Assembly: GCA_029851415.1 (NCBI GenBank)
Contig: CM056742.1
Location: 98,810,976 to 98,874,975, forward strand
DNA from: Eretmocerus hayati
Lineage: Eukaryota; Arthropoda; Insecta; Hymenoptera; Aphelinidae
Reading direction: 5' to 3'
DNA length: 64,000 nt
Position numbers and translations under genes: made by a program. Position 1 is the stretch's first letter. Each line of letters starts with the position of its first letter. This document shows positions 27,838 to 40,024 of this stretch, one piece after another. The notes under the pieces were generated by a model. The model did not search any database. It worked only from the letters and a program-made list of their open reading frames with translations, and was not told the origin of the DNA.

Positions 27838-28159
27838 ATGGCGGCAGTGAAAGATTCTTTTGAGAGGATTATCAAATCGCGTGTAATGCAAAGATTCTTG
27901 CTTCATCAGAGGTATTCAGCTGGCAAATACCAAGCGAGCCGAACGAATTCGAACGTATGTTATTGTTCGATTGATACCATAACCCTATTTTGGCTCGGTA
28001 AAATCGGCGACTTCGCAACCAAATCACTCGAAAACGAGAGTTTTCCGGGTTTAGTGGCTATGGAGACTTTTGCTCAGCACGTCGAGCTCTATCGATTGAT
28101 TGCCGATTCGGTCAAATTCGCTGAAAGCCAAAATCCTATAATTTATGGCGGGGTCCTTT
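27838..28159 (+). other. Arm reading frame of fold-back B (right)
   Basis: ATG at 27838 opens the same ~107-codon frame and runs through the terminus into the C loop, ending at 28317. An upstream in-frame ATG exists at 27760. Function unknown. Confidence 0.3.
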
Positions 28160-28893
28160 CCGTGTGTCGGATCATCTCAAAGAAAAATGCATCTCTACCT
28201 TTACGCAAAAATTGCCAGACGGGCGCAAAATGTGTTCTCACAGGGTTGCCGTCGTCTTTGGGCCCCGATGTCACTGCTGCGTGTCTATCCAGAGAGCCAG
28301 TGCAAATAACGTGCTAGTTCGTAGATGTAGAATTGATTTTTTCGGAGATTATGGCATTCTCGCCTGAATTTGACATTTTTGAGTGTCTTATGCATCAAAT
28401 AATTCAAGCTGAGCGTCCTAGATTCCATGATATTCTGTGTTAGGTACAACTGCCCTATAATTGAGCAAACGAATACACTTCAATAATATTGGCTCATCTC
28501 AAATGAACAAGTGGAAGATGATTCAGACTGAGCTTTCATCGGGAGAATACCTATTCTCAGTGCTCAACAGATTTTCAATTTTTAAAAATCTCTTCAATGC
28601 AGGCTCAGATGGGACCAAAACAATTTTCGATAAAAGACTCAAGTCAAGAGACGCGCAAGATACATACAGTAGCGGGCGCATTGTATATATAGTTGTTGAC
28701 GTTCGATTCAGCAATCTAACCTATACAATCACCTACATCTTGCGCTACTTCTCAGATAAATATCTCCAAAATGGTAAATGATAGGACTTTGCGCTCATTA
28801 TAACATTTGTTCAGCGCATTTTGATCTATCGGTCGGCAGAATCTCGTGAAAAATTACGGTGAAAAAAAACAATGGATTTGGTGCGGGGTCCTT

Positions 28894-29877
28894 TTATTTT
28901 GTTGTATATCCCAACGTCGTATTCGCGATTTTCTTGTTCAATTTGATGATATTCTCGTTATGAGATGACAGAACAATTCTTTTCGTAGAAATATCCCTAT
29001 TCATGTGTTTGAGTATGGTTGCCCATACATCATCACTTGGACGATTTAGATTACTTCCTATATACACGGTCGAGACTGTGGTTTGAAGTATGAATGCAAT
29101 GAATAAAAGGTCAATTTGATTGAACGACACTCTTTTCATGAGAAAATATCTAATAACTCTCTCCCCCAATATTATTTTGGATATTTTCGGGTCCTCCCTT
29201 TGGAATTAAAGTTTATACATAGTCAACCACTTAGATAGATACCATCTTTCATTAGAAAGTATTATTAGATCGCTGGATTGCGCTTACATAGCATAGTCAT
29301 CGTCATATCCTGCATGCGTCTTTTGAAGAGTTATTCTTCGTAAAATGGAGTTTCAATCAGGCAAACGCATGGGTAAGCCAATTTTGCTGGGTTATATTAT
29401 CATTCGGTCATGTAATATGATCCATTAGCTTCAATTTGAATACACATACATATAACTATAGCAAAAATCATCTGTGTACCAACGTGCGCATCGATTGAAA
29501 TGTGAAAGTACAAAAATCCGATATATATATATATATATATATATACAGTTTGTAATGATTCCTTATGAATAATATGTGGCAATAGCATGCCCTTCTGGCT
29601 GAAATAATGAGAGTGCAGATTCCCCCAGCAACAGCATCCCCGATTCACCGATTGAAATTACGAGTTGTTCGATCGATCCGAGCAAAAAGTAAGTAGCCGT
29701 TCCAGAGCGAGCAGTGTAGCAGAGCTGTATCATATGGTTGCAAATATTAGGCTATGCAACTCGTTTGCTCGGTAAAGTATTAGTTATATAAATATAACAA
29801 TATCCCAACTTCGCAATAGGATTCTTGAGATCAGTATAGATGACGATTTCAGAATCATATCTTCAAATCACAAAAAC
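28894..29877. other. Interval without recognised gene
   Basis: AT-rich. A (TA)n tract of about 25 bp is at 29521-29545. A 91-codon minus-strand frame (28894-29169) resembles nothing known. Confidence 0.45.
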
Positions 29878-31281
29878 AAAGGACCCCGCACAAAATCAAT
29901 GGGAAGTGGCTTATGGCCAATTTTGATGAAGTTTGGCAGTGTAGTAGATCATTTCATGCTGATCATATTTGTCAATGGGCTCGAAGAGCGCTTATGACTC
30001 ATATTTGAGATATTTTAATGGAAAGTACGCAATTGATTGAGGTTACGTGAGCTTTGTTGTCACTCATTATTGATTTTTTTCATAGAAGGCTATTGACACT
30101 TCTTGAACGAATCTGAGCTCTTGTATTAGCCAGTAAAGTTCAGCCAGGGCAGAGAATCCGACGGATTACTTGGTTCATATCGAAATCATGGAGAATTAAT
30201 TATAGTTTAATCAAAATATCGTCATCTCTTAGGAAGGGTCGTTTTTTAATTGCATGACCCAGTGTTGGGCACATTTCAATGAGATACGAACCATATGTAA
30301 ACGGTCAGTAGCTTTTGTAATTGCGTACAACATAACTGATTATGAGCCTTGTGAGTAATACATGTATCTCGAGAGAAAGGGTGGAGGAAGCTGGGGAGGG
30401 CTTCATCGTGGAAAATCTGTTTCACGAAGCATAGTGCTGGGCATCCCCCAACTCGGGGGTGTTTGGAGTCACTGAGCTCGAATACGTTATCGTCCAGCCT
30501 CTATCTCGTGCGGGGGTGGCTGCGTGGGCGAACCGTGCAGGGGGGGGGCTGCGGTGGCAAATCGATATCGCTATCAAGGGGCAGCGATATCGATTTTTCA
30601 AAGCAGCCCCCCCCCTGCATGGTCCGCCCTCGCAGCTTCTGCATCACGAGATAAAGGGCTAAACGATAACGTATTCAAGCTCAGTGACCCCAAAAACCTC
30701 CGAGTTGGAGGACGCTTAGTACTATGCTTCGTGAAAAAGATTTTTCACTCTGAAGCCCTCCCCAGCTTCCTCCACCCACGCTTTCGAGATACATGTATTA
30801 CTCATCACAAGGCTCATAATCAGTTATGTTGTACGCAATTACAAAAGCTACTGACCATTTACATATGGTTCGTATCTCATTGAAATGTGCCCACCACTGG
30901 GTCATGCAATTAAAAAACGACCCTTCCTAAGAGATGACGATATTTTAATTAAACTATAATCAATTCTCCATGATTTCGATATGAACCAAGTAATCCTTCG
31001 GATTCTCTGCCTTGACTGAACTTTACTGGCTAATACAAGAGCTCAGATTCGTTCAAGAAGTGTCAATAGCCTTCTATGAAAAAAATCTATAATGAGTGAC
31101 AACAAAGCTCACGTAACCTCAATTAATTGCGTTCTTTCCATTAAAATATCTCAAAAATGAGTCATAGGCGCTCTTCGAGCCCATTGACAAATATGATCAG
31201 CATGAAATGATCTACTACACTGCCAAACTTCATCAAAATTGGCCTTAAGCCACTTCCCATTGATTTTGTGCGGGGTCCTTT
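29878..31281. mobile_element. Fold-back D: near-perfect 1.4-kb palindrome
   Basis: 1404 bp, ends AAAGGACCCCGCACAAAAT and inverse. Arms of about 695 bp meet at a spacer of roughly a dozen bases near 30577, flanked by GATATCG on both sides. C/G runs of 9 sit symmetrically at about 30541-30549 and 30605-30613. Open frames at 30459-30883 only read across this palindrome. The inner part shares GGCTGCGTGGGCG text with the repeats in fold-back E. Confidence 0.9.
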
Positions 31282-32239
31282 CCTATGTTCCTCCGTGAAT
31301 GAATAGGGAGAAATATCAGCGGTGGTTACGCTAGCTTTTTCGGAGGAAAATTCAGGTCGAATAACATTTTGGGGATTTGTATACGCGTGGGTGACGATTC
31401 AACAGGTTATAGACTCCGCAAACCAAGGCGGATGGTCACTCACGCACGATATGCCTGGATCAACTTTTACCGTAGATCGTTCCGGAATACTTCTTGCGAG
31501 GTACACTTGGTGGAAACGAATACTTCCCGAATGTGTCGAACATCGACATATCTATATGATGAATTCCACGCCAAAGCGACCTACGGACAGGGGTCATCTC
31601 TCAGATTCTCTTTTAACCCTTTTCATTCGATTCTATGGCCAAAAAAAGGAACTTTGGACCACCTGTGGGGTCCAAAAAAAATTTTCCCTCTTCATTGCAC
31701 GCACATCCGTAAACAGACCGAAAATTCATCGTGTGAAGATCGATGCTCTTCTATTCACGGAAATGAGAATATTTTGAGTTTTTGAATAGCTATCGAGTCA
31801 CGGCATCTGGAGGGGCATCAAAAAACCTATCGAAAACGTTTTCGGAAATTCCTCCCCTGTGATTTGGAGGCCTCCTGAAGGCAAAAAAGTGTTCTTCACT
31901 AGAACGTTAATTTCTCAAACAGTCATTATTCTCATTCTTTGAAAATCAGGTATTTGACGTGAAATTCTGCGTTCTTTCGAACAAAATGGGTTTCAGAGAA
32001 GTGTGGGGCGATCCAAGTGACTTATGAGCCATTTTTCGAAAATTTGATACTTTTGGTTTCAGAAAAAGGCGATTCTCTGCGCATGCGCACAAACGTAGAC
32101 TATCGGCGCCATCTTGAATGGAAAGCTGACAAAATTTCCTATGAAATTGCTACCCGCGAAGTTGAAATCCATGCACATAAAGAGGATTTGCAACGATTAA
32201 TTATATCGAATCAAAATCACATGAAAATTGAGCTTATGA
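31282..32239. other. Interval without recognised gene
   Basis: Two overlapping plus-strand frames of 151 and 138 codons (31322-31785) are the longest non-transposon frames here; neither resembles a known family and they exclude each other. CGGCGCCATCTTGAATGG near 32104 contains an inverted YY1-like motif. Confidence 0.4.
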
Positions 32240-32621
32240 GCGCCTTCTAAGATGACACATTTACGAGATCTTCTCGGGACTCAATTTCGAGTACGAAATT
32301 GCCCTAAAACAAATTCGGACCACATGGTTTGAACGTAAATTTGTCTGAACTTTCGGAATATGCCATGGGAAATCCCGTTTGAGGCGAACCCGAGGTGCTA
32401 CATTCATTTCCTTGCCAGAAATAACGATCTTTCACGTTTCAAATTGCAAAAAATTGAATATAGCACTACGGGTTCGCCTCAAATGGGATTTTTCATCGCA
32501 TCTTTTGAAAGTTTAGACAATTTCACGTTGAAACCATGTGGTCCGAATTTTTTCTAGGGCAATTTTGTACTCAAAAATGAGTCCCGAAAAGATCTCGTAA
32601 ATGTGTCATCTCAGCAGGCGC
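32240..32621. mobile_element. Palindromic MITE
   Basis: About 382 bp with arms pairing GATGACACATTTACGAGATC with its inverse near the right end, and an inner pair around GGTTCGCCTC. Termini begin GCGCCT. No coding capacity. Confidence 0.8.
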
Positions 32622-32631
32622 CACAAAGGCG

Positions 32632-33424
32632 TTAAGGCGAGGCCGTAGTCTGCGGCCATCTTGAAAAAGCTAGGGAGATTGACACCGAATCCGTTCTGTG
32701 AATATCTCGAGTTTTACTCAACCAAATCCCTTCATATTTTGTATGCGTCAACAAAATGCATGTAAGAATTGCGCTATGGAGCGAAATTCCACAAAAGTAG
32801 AGAAAGAAACTTCCATGATAAGCGCTGGACAGATGTTGTCTGCTCCTGGGATAAAGCATGCTGTTATACTTCATTCTATGATTTTGTGATCAGCTCGTTT
32901 TTTCTCACTTTCACTCCATAGCGCAATTCTCTCAAGTTCGTAGATGATAGTAAGACCCTCATTCGTTGATAATTCTCTATAAAACTCGAGATAAATCCAG
33001 AACGGCGATGAGTTATACACGATGACAGCCATAATTTTTCGTTTCTTGAAAGTGGTCAGACTGATCAGCGGGCGCGAGGCGGGACAGCAGCAAAACCGTC
33101 TGCTTCGATGATGCACGTTCCCGTGTGTTGTCATCGCGGATGAGATCGCGGTTGTGAGACTTGTAAGCCGCGACTTCCCGGTGGAAAGCGACGGCCCAGG
33201 TGATGACATTATGTCATCATCGACCGGACCCGGGTCCTTTGTCGCGCGAGATTTCTGCGATCAGGCATGGTGGTGAATCTGATAGCCGTCCGCTGCAACA
33301 TGCATCTTTTTGCATCTATTGGCAGAGAGCTCAGTGCAACATCAACTTTGCAAATTTGCATGCACGAGCCCTTGAACAAATACAGAATGTAAGTGTTTTG
33401 TTTGGACCTCTAATCCAGTTCTAA
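32632..33424. mobile_element. TTAA element copy 2, left part
   Basis: TTAA at 32632-32635 then GGCGAGGCCGTAGTCTGC, matching 266-1015 with small indels. It is cut at 33424 by the 2.05-kb fold-back and resumes at 35483. Its right end is absent because fold-back E starts at 36967. Confidence 0.8.
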
Positions 33425-33854
33425 CGAGGGGTATGCCACAAATCTGCTCACTGTCGCTCGGATGTCAGTATCGTCCAGTATCGTCCAGTTACGTCCATTC
33501 GCAGCCGTTCGGCGTATATTTTTTGAGAGCTGACCTGGACTGCGAACAGAGGTACTGGATAGCGAGTGGCGAGCGAACGGCAGTGAATGGCGATAAGCGG
33601 CGATTGAGTGGACTGTTCGCCGAGTCGCTTCGCCCCGGCCGCACTCTATAGTTTGTGCTGTTTTGATGAATCGATGAAATTATTATCTAACAATTATTAC
33701 AGATAGATTTTGTCATTCTGGGGTCAACGACAAGCCGTAAGTGACCCAGGCGGTCCTAAATTTTACTGATAAACTTCCCAAATGATCCCTAAATCACAAG
33801 CCCCGTATAGGGGCCCGATGAACATGAGGAACATTTGAGCTTCCCATGTAATAG

Positions 33855-33930
33855 AGAAGATTAGCGCAGGGGTAGCGTGGCCGCTTCACACGCGGAAGGT
33901 CCGGGGTCGATCCCCCAATTTTTTTTTTTT
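33855..33930 (+). other. tRNA-Val(CAC)-like block, left arm
   Basis: TTAGCGCAGGGGTAGCG resembles the D arm and A box. CCGC TTCACAC GCGG forms an anticodon stem-loop with anticodon CAC. GGGGTCGATCCCC forms a T arm one or two bases short of consensus. A run of about 17 Ts follows. The acceptor stem is not convincing. Confidence 0.55.
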
Positions 33931-34977
33931 TTTTTTTCCAATTCGAGATTCTTTCTTAGCCACTCCTCACGTTCGCAGTTTCCTACTATCGCTATTTGAT
34001 TGAATGAGCTGACCTCTCGTTTTCTTGGTTGACACAACTGTAAGAACTTACATTATTTCATTATAAACTCTCCGAAGTCTTGTCTATGGCGAACAAAGCT
34101 CGGAACAAAGTCATTCGCCAATTACAATGATAGATCTCTTTTTAAAGTAGTCGTCGAGCACGTACAGATCAATGTATGACTTTACGTTCTTTATGATTTT
34201 ACGTTCTTGTATAGAAAATGGTTTCGAATTTCTTTAGCGTTCTAAGGCTGATTATCACTATTTTTCAGGCATCTAATTCACAAACGATTGCAAATCGTCT
34301 GTTTTCTGCGCATTCGCATCTGGACGCTGTAAATCTTGTTCGAATGCATGCAATTGAGTTCGCCAAGTAGTAATAGTCATTTGCGGAGAAATATCCTCGA
34401 ATCTCCAGTGGTATTGGTACCAAAAATTCAAATTACTGCGTATGTGTAGAAGCAGACGATTTTCAATGGCTTATGAAATAGAAGTGTGGAAAATAATAGA
34501 ATAGGCCTTAATACGCTACAAAAATTCAGGACCATTTTCTATGGAAAAACATAAAACTTCATATCAAATATCACATTTTCATGAATCTGAGAAATCGGTT
34601 CGTTCAGAAATTGAATATATTATTATATGAGCATTTTCGTCGGGCATAAGCGTGTGGGAAACGCATATAGCGTTTCCCACACGTCTGCCCGACGAAACTG
34701 CTCATGCTCAACATCAAAATCAACTCTACAAGTCATACATTGATCTGTACGTGCTCGACGACTACTTTAAAAAGAGATCTATCATTGTAATTGGCGAATG
34801 ACTATGTTCCGAGCTTCGTTCGCCATAGACAAGACTTCGGATAGTTTATAATGAAATTATGTAATTTTTTACAGTTGTGTCAACCAAGAAAACGAGAGGT
34901 CAGCTCATTCAATCAAATGGCGATAGTAGGAAACTGCGAACGTGGGGAGTGGCTAAAAAAGAATCTCGAATTGGAAA

Positions 34978-35055
34978 AAAAAAAAAAAAATTGGGGGATC
35001 GACCCCGGACCTTCCGCGTGTGAAGCGGCCACGCTACCCCTGCGCTAATCTTCTT
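34978..35055 (-). other. tRNA-Val(CAC)-like block, right arm
   Basis: Inverted copy of the left-arm block, with the same anticodon-like loop and T tract on the minus strand. Confidence 0.55.
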
Positions 35056-35482
35056 TATTGCATGGGAAGCTCAAATGTTCCTCATGTTCATCGGGCCCCT
35101 ATACGGGGCTTGTGATTTAGGGATCATTTCGGAAGTTTATCAGTAAAATTTAGGACCGCCTGGGTCACTTACAGCTTGTCGTTGACCCCAGAATGACAAA
35201 ATCTATCTGTAATAATTGTTAGATAATAATTTCATCGATTCATCAAAACAGCACAAACTATAGAGTGCGGCCGGGGCGAAGCGACTCGGCGAACAGTCCA
35301 CTCAATCGCCGCTTATCGCCATTCACTGCCGTTCGCTCGCCACTCGCTATCCAGTACCTCTGTTCGCAGTCCAGTTCAGCTCTCAAAAAATATATGCCGA
35401 ACGGCTGCGAATGGACGTAACTGGACGATACTGGCGTCCGAGCGACAGTGAGCAGATTTGTGACATACCCCTCGAGTTCTAA

Positions 35483-36966
35483 TCATTCTAATGATTCTAA
35501 TCAAGGTTCCAGTTTCATTACCCTAAAATACTTGGTGAAAATAACGTATCCGGTTCACTTTGAGAGATAAAGTCAGTCTTGGAATATTGACTTCGAGTTC
35601 AAATCATGTATGCTGAGATCTCTGCATTTCAGAGGGATAATTTCATGTTTAGTTATCTGAATCCGTTGGAATTGGCTCGAGTTCCAAAGGTTTTGTGAAA
35701 AAAAATAGAAAGTTAGTTTGTGGATTTCATTGTACTCAAGATGGATTGAACAAATACAGAATGTAAGTGTTTTGTTTGGGCCTCTAATCCAGTTCTGATC
35801 ATTCTAATGATTCTAATTAAGGTTCCAGTTTCAATATCCTAGAATACTTGGTGAATATAACGTCTCCGGTTCATTGTAAGAGATGAAGTCAGTCTTGGAA
35901 TATTGAATTGAATTTGAATTCATGTCTGACAAGATCCCTGTATTTCAGAGGGATGATTTTATGTTTAGTTATCTGAATCCGTTGAAACTTGGTTGAGTTA
36001 CAAAGATTTTGTGATCAACATTTAGAATGTTATATTGCAAATTTTATTGTCCTCAAGATGTATTGATGAAATACAGAGTGAAATCGTTCTGTATGGGCCT
36101 CTAAACCATTTCTGGTCATTCAGGTTCTTCAATTCAAAGTTCCAGTTCCAATATCTTAGAATACTTGGTTAAAATGGCGTATCCGGGTCATTTTCAGAAA
36201 TAAAGTCAATCTTGGAATATTGAATTGGAGTTTAAATCATGTCTGCTGGGATCCCTGTATTTCAGAGGGATGATTTCATGTTCAGTTATCTGAATCCGTT
36301 GGGAATTACTTGAGTTCTAAAGGTTTTGTGAAAAAAGTTAGAGAGGTACTATGTGACTTTCATTGTACTCAAGATGAACTGTACAAATACAGACAGTGAG
36401 TGTTTTGTTTGGGCCTCTAAACCAGTTCTGATCATTTTGATGATTCTAATCAAGGATCCAGTTTCAATATCCTAGAATACTTGGTGAAAATGGCGCATAC
36501 AGGTCATTTTGAGAAACAAAGTCAGTCTTGGAATATTGAATTGGAGTTCATATCATGTCTGCTAAGATCCCTGTATTTCAGAGGGATGATTTCATGTTCA
36601 GTTATTTGAATCCGTTGAAATTTGGTTGAGTTCTGAAGGTTTTGTGAAATAAAGTTAGAAAGTTAGTCTGTGAATTTCATTGTACTCAAGATGAATTGAA
36701 CAAATACAGAATGTAAGTATTTTGTTTGGCCCTGTAAACCAGTTCTGATCATTCTGATGATGCTAATCAAGGTTCCAATTTCAATACCCTACAATACTTG
36801 GTACAAATAACGTATCCGGGTCACTTTGAGAGATAAAGTCAGTCTTGGAATATTGAATTGGAGTTCATATCATGTTTGCTAAGATCCCTGTATTTTAGAG
36901 GGATAATTTCATGTTCACTTATCTGAATCCGTTGGAAATTACTCAAGTTCTAAAGGTTTCGTGAAC
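35483..36966. repeat. ~315-bp tandem array, second copy
   Basis: Continuation of TTAA element copy 2. Units recur near 35577, 35895, 36212, 36530 and 36842. The array stops mid-unit at 36966, where fold-back E begins. Confidence 0.85.
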
Positions 36967-37699
36967 AAAGGACCCCGCTCCGAGAGATAGGATTTTGGCT
37001 TTCGGTTAATTTTGTCGGGGAAGAAATATGTTGTCAAGCACAAAATTCTGAACAAAAAGTTCAATGGGCTCGAAGACGGAAAATGGCTAGTTTTTTCAGT
37101 ATAAATCAAATGAATACCAATAAATGGGAGGTTATGAGGTTATCTAGAACAACAACAAAGGCTTGTCTGCAGCGTTCGAATTTGAATTGAGAATGTACAA
37201 TTTGAGTGTGATGTAGCTAAAAGGTCATCACTTTGGTAATTGAAACATTTTATCTGAAACCTTCGATACAAAAGAAGCAAATAAATGCATGCGAAAAAAG
37301 TGATAATGCGCGATTGACAAAGAAATCATAACGGCTTGTATTCTCAACAATTACATTTCATTTCAATCAATGTAGCAGCTAACACTGGAGCTGGATCATA
37401 AGGCTGTGCTGACTCGATGCAACGAGTACATGATCTTGAGAGCCCAGATATGGGGCGGGAGCGGCTTTTTGACATCAACATCATCGCATAGCATGAGGCT
37501 CGCGCTTTGAGTAGTTGATAAAAGGTGTCCGATAGTGCATGGCTGCAATCAAATCATATGGAATGAATCAAAATCAATCTTGGATCGCGTGAGACTAGTG
37601 TCTGCCAAATATTTCGAGGATATGGAGATCGAATCTCATATTGCCGTATCTCGAGATCATATCGCGTAAGAGGCTGCGGGGTCGAGAGCAAGCGACTAT

Positions 37700-38035
37700 C
37701 AAAATCGAGCTCGAAAAGTCGAGTGGAGGCTGTTTTTGAGGTTTTTTAAGGTCGCTGAACACGAGTAAGACATTGCCTTTCCTCCTAATCGTGTTGCGTG
37801 GGCGGCTGCGGGGGCGGAGGCGCGAGTTGACCGAGATCGAAGCTCGAGACTTGAGTAAGGGTGTTTTTGGGGTATTTTGGGGTCGCTAAGCACGAATTTG
37901 AGATCGTCCAGCCTCCAAGTCATGTTGCGTGGGCGGTTGGGGGGGGGGGTAGGGTCGAGTAGAGGCACAAATTGACCAAGATTGGAGTTTGAGAGTTGAG
38001 TAGGGGTTGTTTTTGGAGTATTTTGGCATCGCTAT
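37700..38035. repeat. ~130-bp direct repeats in left arm of E
   Basis: About three diverged copies of a unit containing TGCGTGGGCGG, GGTCGCTRARCACGA and TTTTTGGGGTATTTT. The inverted partners are at 47270-47660. A G run lies near 37939. Confidence 0.75.
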
Positions 38036-38539
38036 ATCGCTAGATAGAATCTGACCAGGATTGTGAGCCGAATTAAGGCATCGGGACCAGACCACGAGCA
38101 TACGCCAAGTATCTTCATTGACCGAGGGGTCGAGCGATATCCTGTTGATCGGAATTCCGATTCGCTAGGTATGTAATCACAATTTTCGATCACGGAATAG
38201 GCCACAAATAGTTTCAGGCGTGAATCTGCGAGGAAGTGGTGACTGCCAGGAGATTTGACCGTTAAATCTCTATTCTCCCCATCTTCACTAGCAGGATCTG
38301 ATTGGATGTGCCGAGAGGCACGATGATCAAACAACGCCCAGAATCACCACGTGATCCAATAGCCTAAGGATCGGAAGATATCCCAGGACGTGCGATTCTG
38401 AAATCTTAGCTCTGTGGCAAAAAACTCAAGAATCTACCTGACTCTTCCTCAAGATTTTTGATCACACGCTGCGATTCCAGGATCACACTCCCTAAAACAC
38501 CACACGATCAAGCTGTTTTGAAATCGTGCTCTGGCCACG

Positions 38540-38845
38540 GTCGCTGTATTGTAGTCATGCTCCTCGCAGGATCAGATGATACTCCCTGTGAAATCGGCCA
38601 GAATAGTGAATCAGCTCTCAAATCTCTTTGCAGTCACCGCCCTCCTATAGATTCACGCCCGAAAAGATTCGTAGTCCATACCAATATCAAGAATTGTGAT
38701 CTCATAGCTAGAGGATCGTAGTTTCAATCCCTAGAAAATTGCTCGATCTTTGGACCACCAAACACACTCGGCTTAGTCTCGAGGTATGGTGACAGATAAC
38801 AGGTTTATTCGAATATGCTGGTCGGAGCGCTCCGAACTCTGAGAT
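38540..38845. repeat. Direct repeat X, copy 1
   Basis: Nearly identical to 40025-40331, both ending in CTGAGATCTCTCT and a (CT)n tract. Shared text includes CAGGATCAGATGATACTCCC. The same motif family recurs at lower identity near 39760-40020, 46390-46640 and 46770-46990. Confidence 0.85.
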
Positions 38846-38864
38846 CTCTCTCTCTCTCTCTCTC

Positions 38865-39087
38865 CCGCACTGAGGCACTCAAACAATCGTTTGCTATCGC
38901 CTCTGCTCGTTTCCTCAACACACTCCCACCGATCGACCTTGATGACCTACTGCCTGGCCAAATAAAAAATATCATACTCAAACAACAAGTTGAGAAAGAT
39001 AGAAGCGAGTGGTTTGCTCGCGCGAAGCGTGAGCAAATCACCGCCATACCCCCCCAGTCTCCTCGAAGCTTTTGCTTCATTCAATGA
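38865..39087 (+). pseudogene. LINE ORF2 C-terminal fragment
   Basis: Reads RTEALKQSFAIASARFLNTL and onward to TGA at 39085-39087. The pattern of a conserved SF-x-x-ARxxNxLP segment is the usual C-terminal end of CR1/jockey/L2-type ORF2 proteins. Only the tail remains; no enzymatic domain. Confidence 0.55.
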
Positions 39088-39411
39088 ATGAGCATCTGTG
39101 AGAATATTAGTTAGTGCCCGAATACATCCGCGGAATTCAACCACGCCTCAGAAACCAACATTTGAGGACAAATTCAACTCCACTCACAAATTGGAACTGT
39201 TACCTGCGATTCAAATGTAATTTCTTGTAATGTAATACCCGATCTAGAACATCTCCTCCAGTTAGTTAACCTTAATCAATATCAGTGCTGTAATACACTT
39301 TCTCTCGCCACCAGTTCGTTTAAATTATTATTTTGTAATTCAAGTGTAATACGCTTAATGAGCAAATGGGGGAAATTCCCCCCGCTCTCAATAAATGAGT
39401 CAATCAATCAA
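38865..39411 (+). mobile_element. 5'-truncated LINE in (CT)n
   Basis: Begins in the (CT)n tract at 38843-38864, contains the last ~74 codons of a LINE ORF2 and a 3' UTR, and ends AATAAATGAGTCAATCAATC followed by another (CT)n tract. The TCAA-type tail and truncation at the 5' end are typical of target-primed reverse transcription. Confidence 0.65.
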
Positions 39412-40024
39412 TCTCTCTCTCTCTCTCTCTCTCACTCTCTCTCTCTCGCTCTCTTACTCATTGCGTTTGAAAAGAGAGAATCGGGGGTAGGAGCGCTGCG
39501 AGCGCTCCGAACTAGCATAATCAGGTGAATTTAATGTGAGTCATCCCACGACTTGGGATCAGATTTCATCCGTGGGGATGTCCAGATTCAGCAAAGGAAC
39601 ACTCGAATCTCCTACCCGCCAGTATCGAGTAGTAGATTCACGTCCGCCAATGTATTCGAATCGAATCCTTCTCGAGATTTTTCACCACATAGCTAGGATT
39701 TCAGAATCGGACGTCCGAGGTTATCTCCCGATCCCTAGGCTATTGGATCACGTGTTGGTTCTGGGCCGTTGTATGGTCACCATGCTCCTCGATACATGAG
39801 ATCAGATTCTGCTTGTAAAGATGGCCAGGATAGAGATTTAATGCTGGAATCTCCTTGCAGTCAGCACCTTTTCCTAGATTCACGCCCGAAAAGATTTGTA
39901 GTCCATTCCGTTATCAATAATTGTGATCACATAGCTAGGGGATCGTAGTTCCCGTGCCCAGAATATTGCTCGAATTTTCGGCCACTGAACACACTATGCT
40001 TAGGTTCGTGGTAAGGTGACCGAA
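39412..40024. repeat. (CT)n and direct repeat Y, copy 1
   Basis: A (CT)n tract followed by TACTCATTGCGTTTGAAAAG, then sequence that is repeated at 46003-46500 with about 10% difference by eye. No gene. Confidence 0.75.

Larger units (their letters stand above)
26064..28159. mobile_element. Fold-back B with AAAGGACCCCGCC termini
   Basis: 2096 bp, same family as A. Arms about 1 kb (26064-27080 against 27350-28159); loop about 27090-27350. The left arm has an extra segment of about 110 bp at 26199-26310 that is absent from the right arm. G/C homopolymers (26800-26814, 27511-27521) sit at the same place in each arm. Both arms carry the ~110-codon frame also seen in A. Confidence 0.85.
25414..28893. 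mobile_element. Fold-back C with AAGGACCCCGC termini
   Basis: 3480 bp. Ends are AAGGACCCCGCACCAAAT and its inverse. Arms of about 640-700 bp pair 25414-26063 with 28375-28893, apart from a MITE inserted in the left arm (25626-25750). Its loop is 28160-28374, and fold-back B is inserted where the left arm meets the loop. No transposase. Confidence 0.8.
33417..35482. mobile_element. 2.05-kb fold-back, 8-bp target duplication
   Basis: Body 33425-35474, flanked by AGTTCTAA at 33417-33424 and 35475-35482, a clear 8-bp duplication inside a repeat unit of known uninterrupted sequence. Termini CGAGGGGTATG and inverse; arms about 750 bp (33425-34185 against 34728-35474), loop about 540 bp with a small internal palindrome at 34640-34700. 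The 8-bp duplication fits hAT-like or related superfamilies; the terminus is not diagnostic. No transposase. Each arm carries a tRNA-like block. Confidence 0.9.

Noticed and set aside
28894..29169. 91-codon minus-strand frame
   Set aside because: AT-rich region, no motif, not continuous with the broken frame at 24907-25355 across fold-back C as far as I can see.
30459..30883. Overlapping reading frames of up to 119 codons
   Set aside because: They read through the centre of palindrome D on mirrored sequence and resemble no protein.
31322..31785. Two plus-strand frames of 151 and 138 codons
   Set aside because: Mutually overlapping, no recognisable motif, no repeat or homology seen; likely chance.
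33855..35055. Functional tRNA-Val genes
   Set aside because: The anticodon arm and T arm are plausible, but the acceptor stem is poor and both copies lie in transposon arms.
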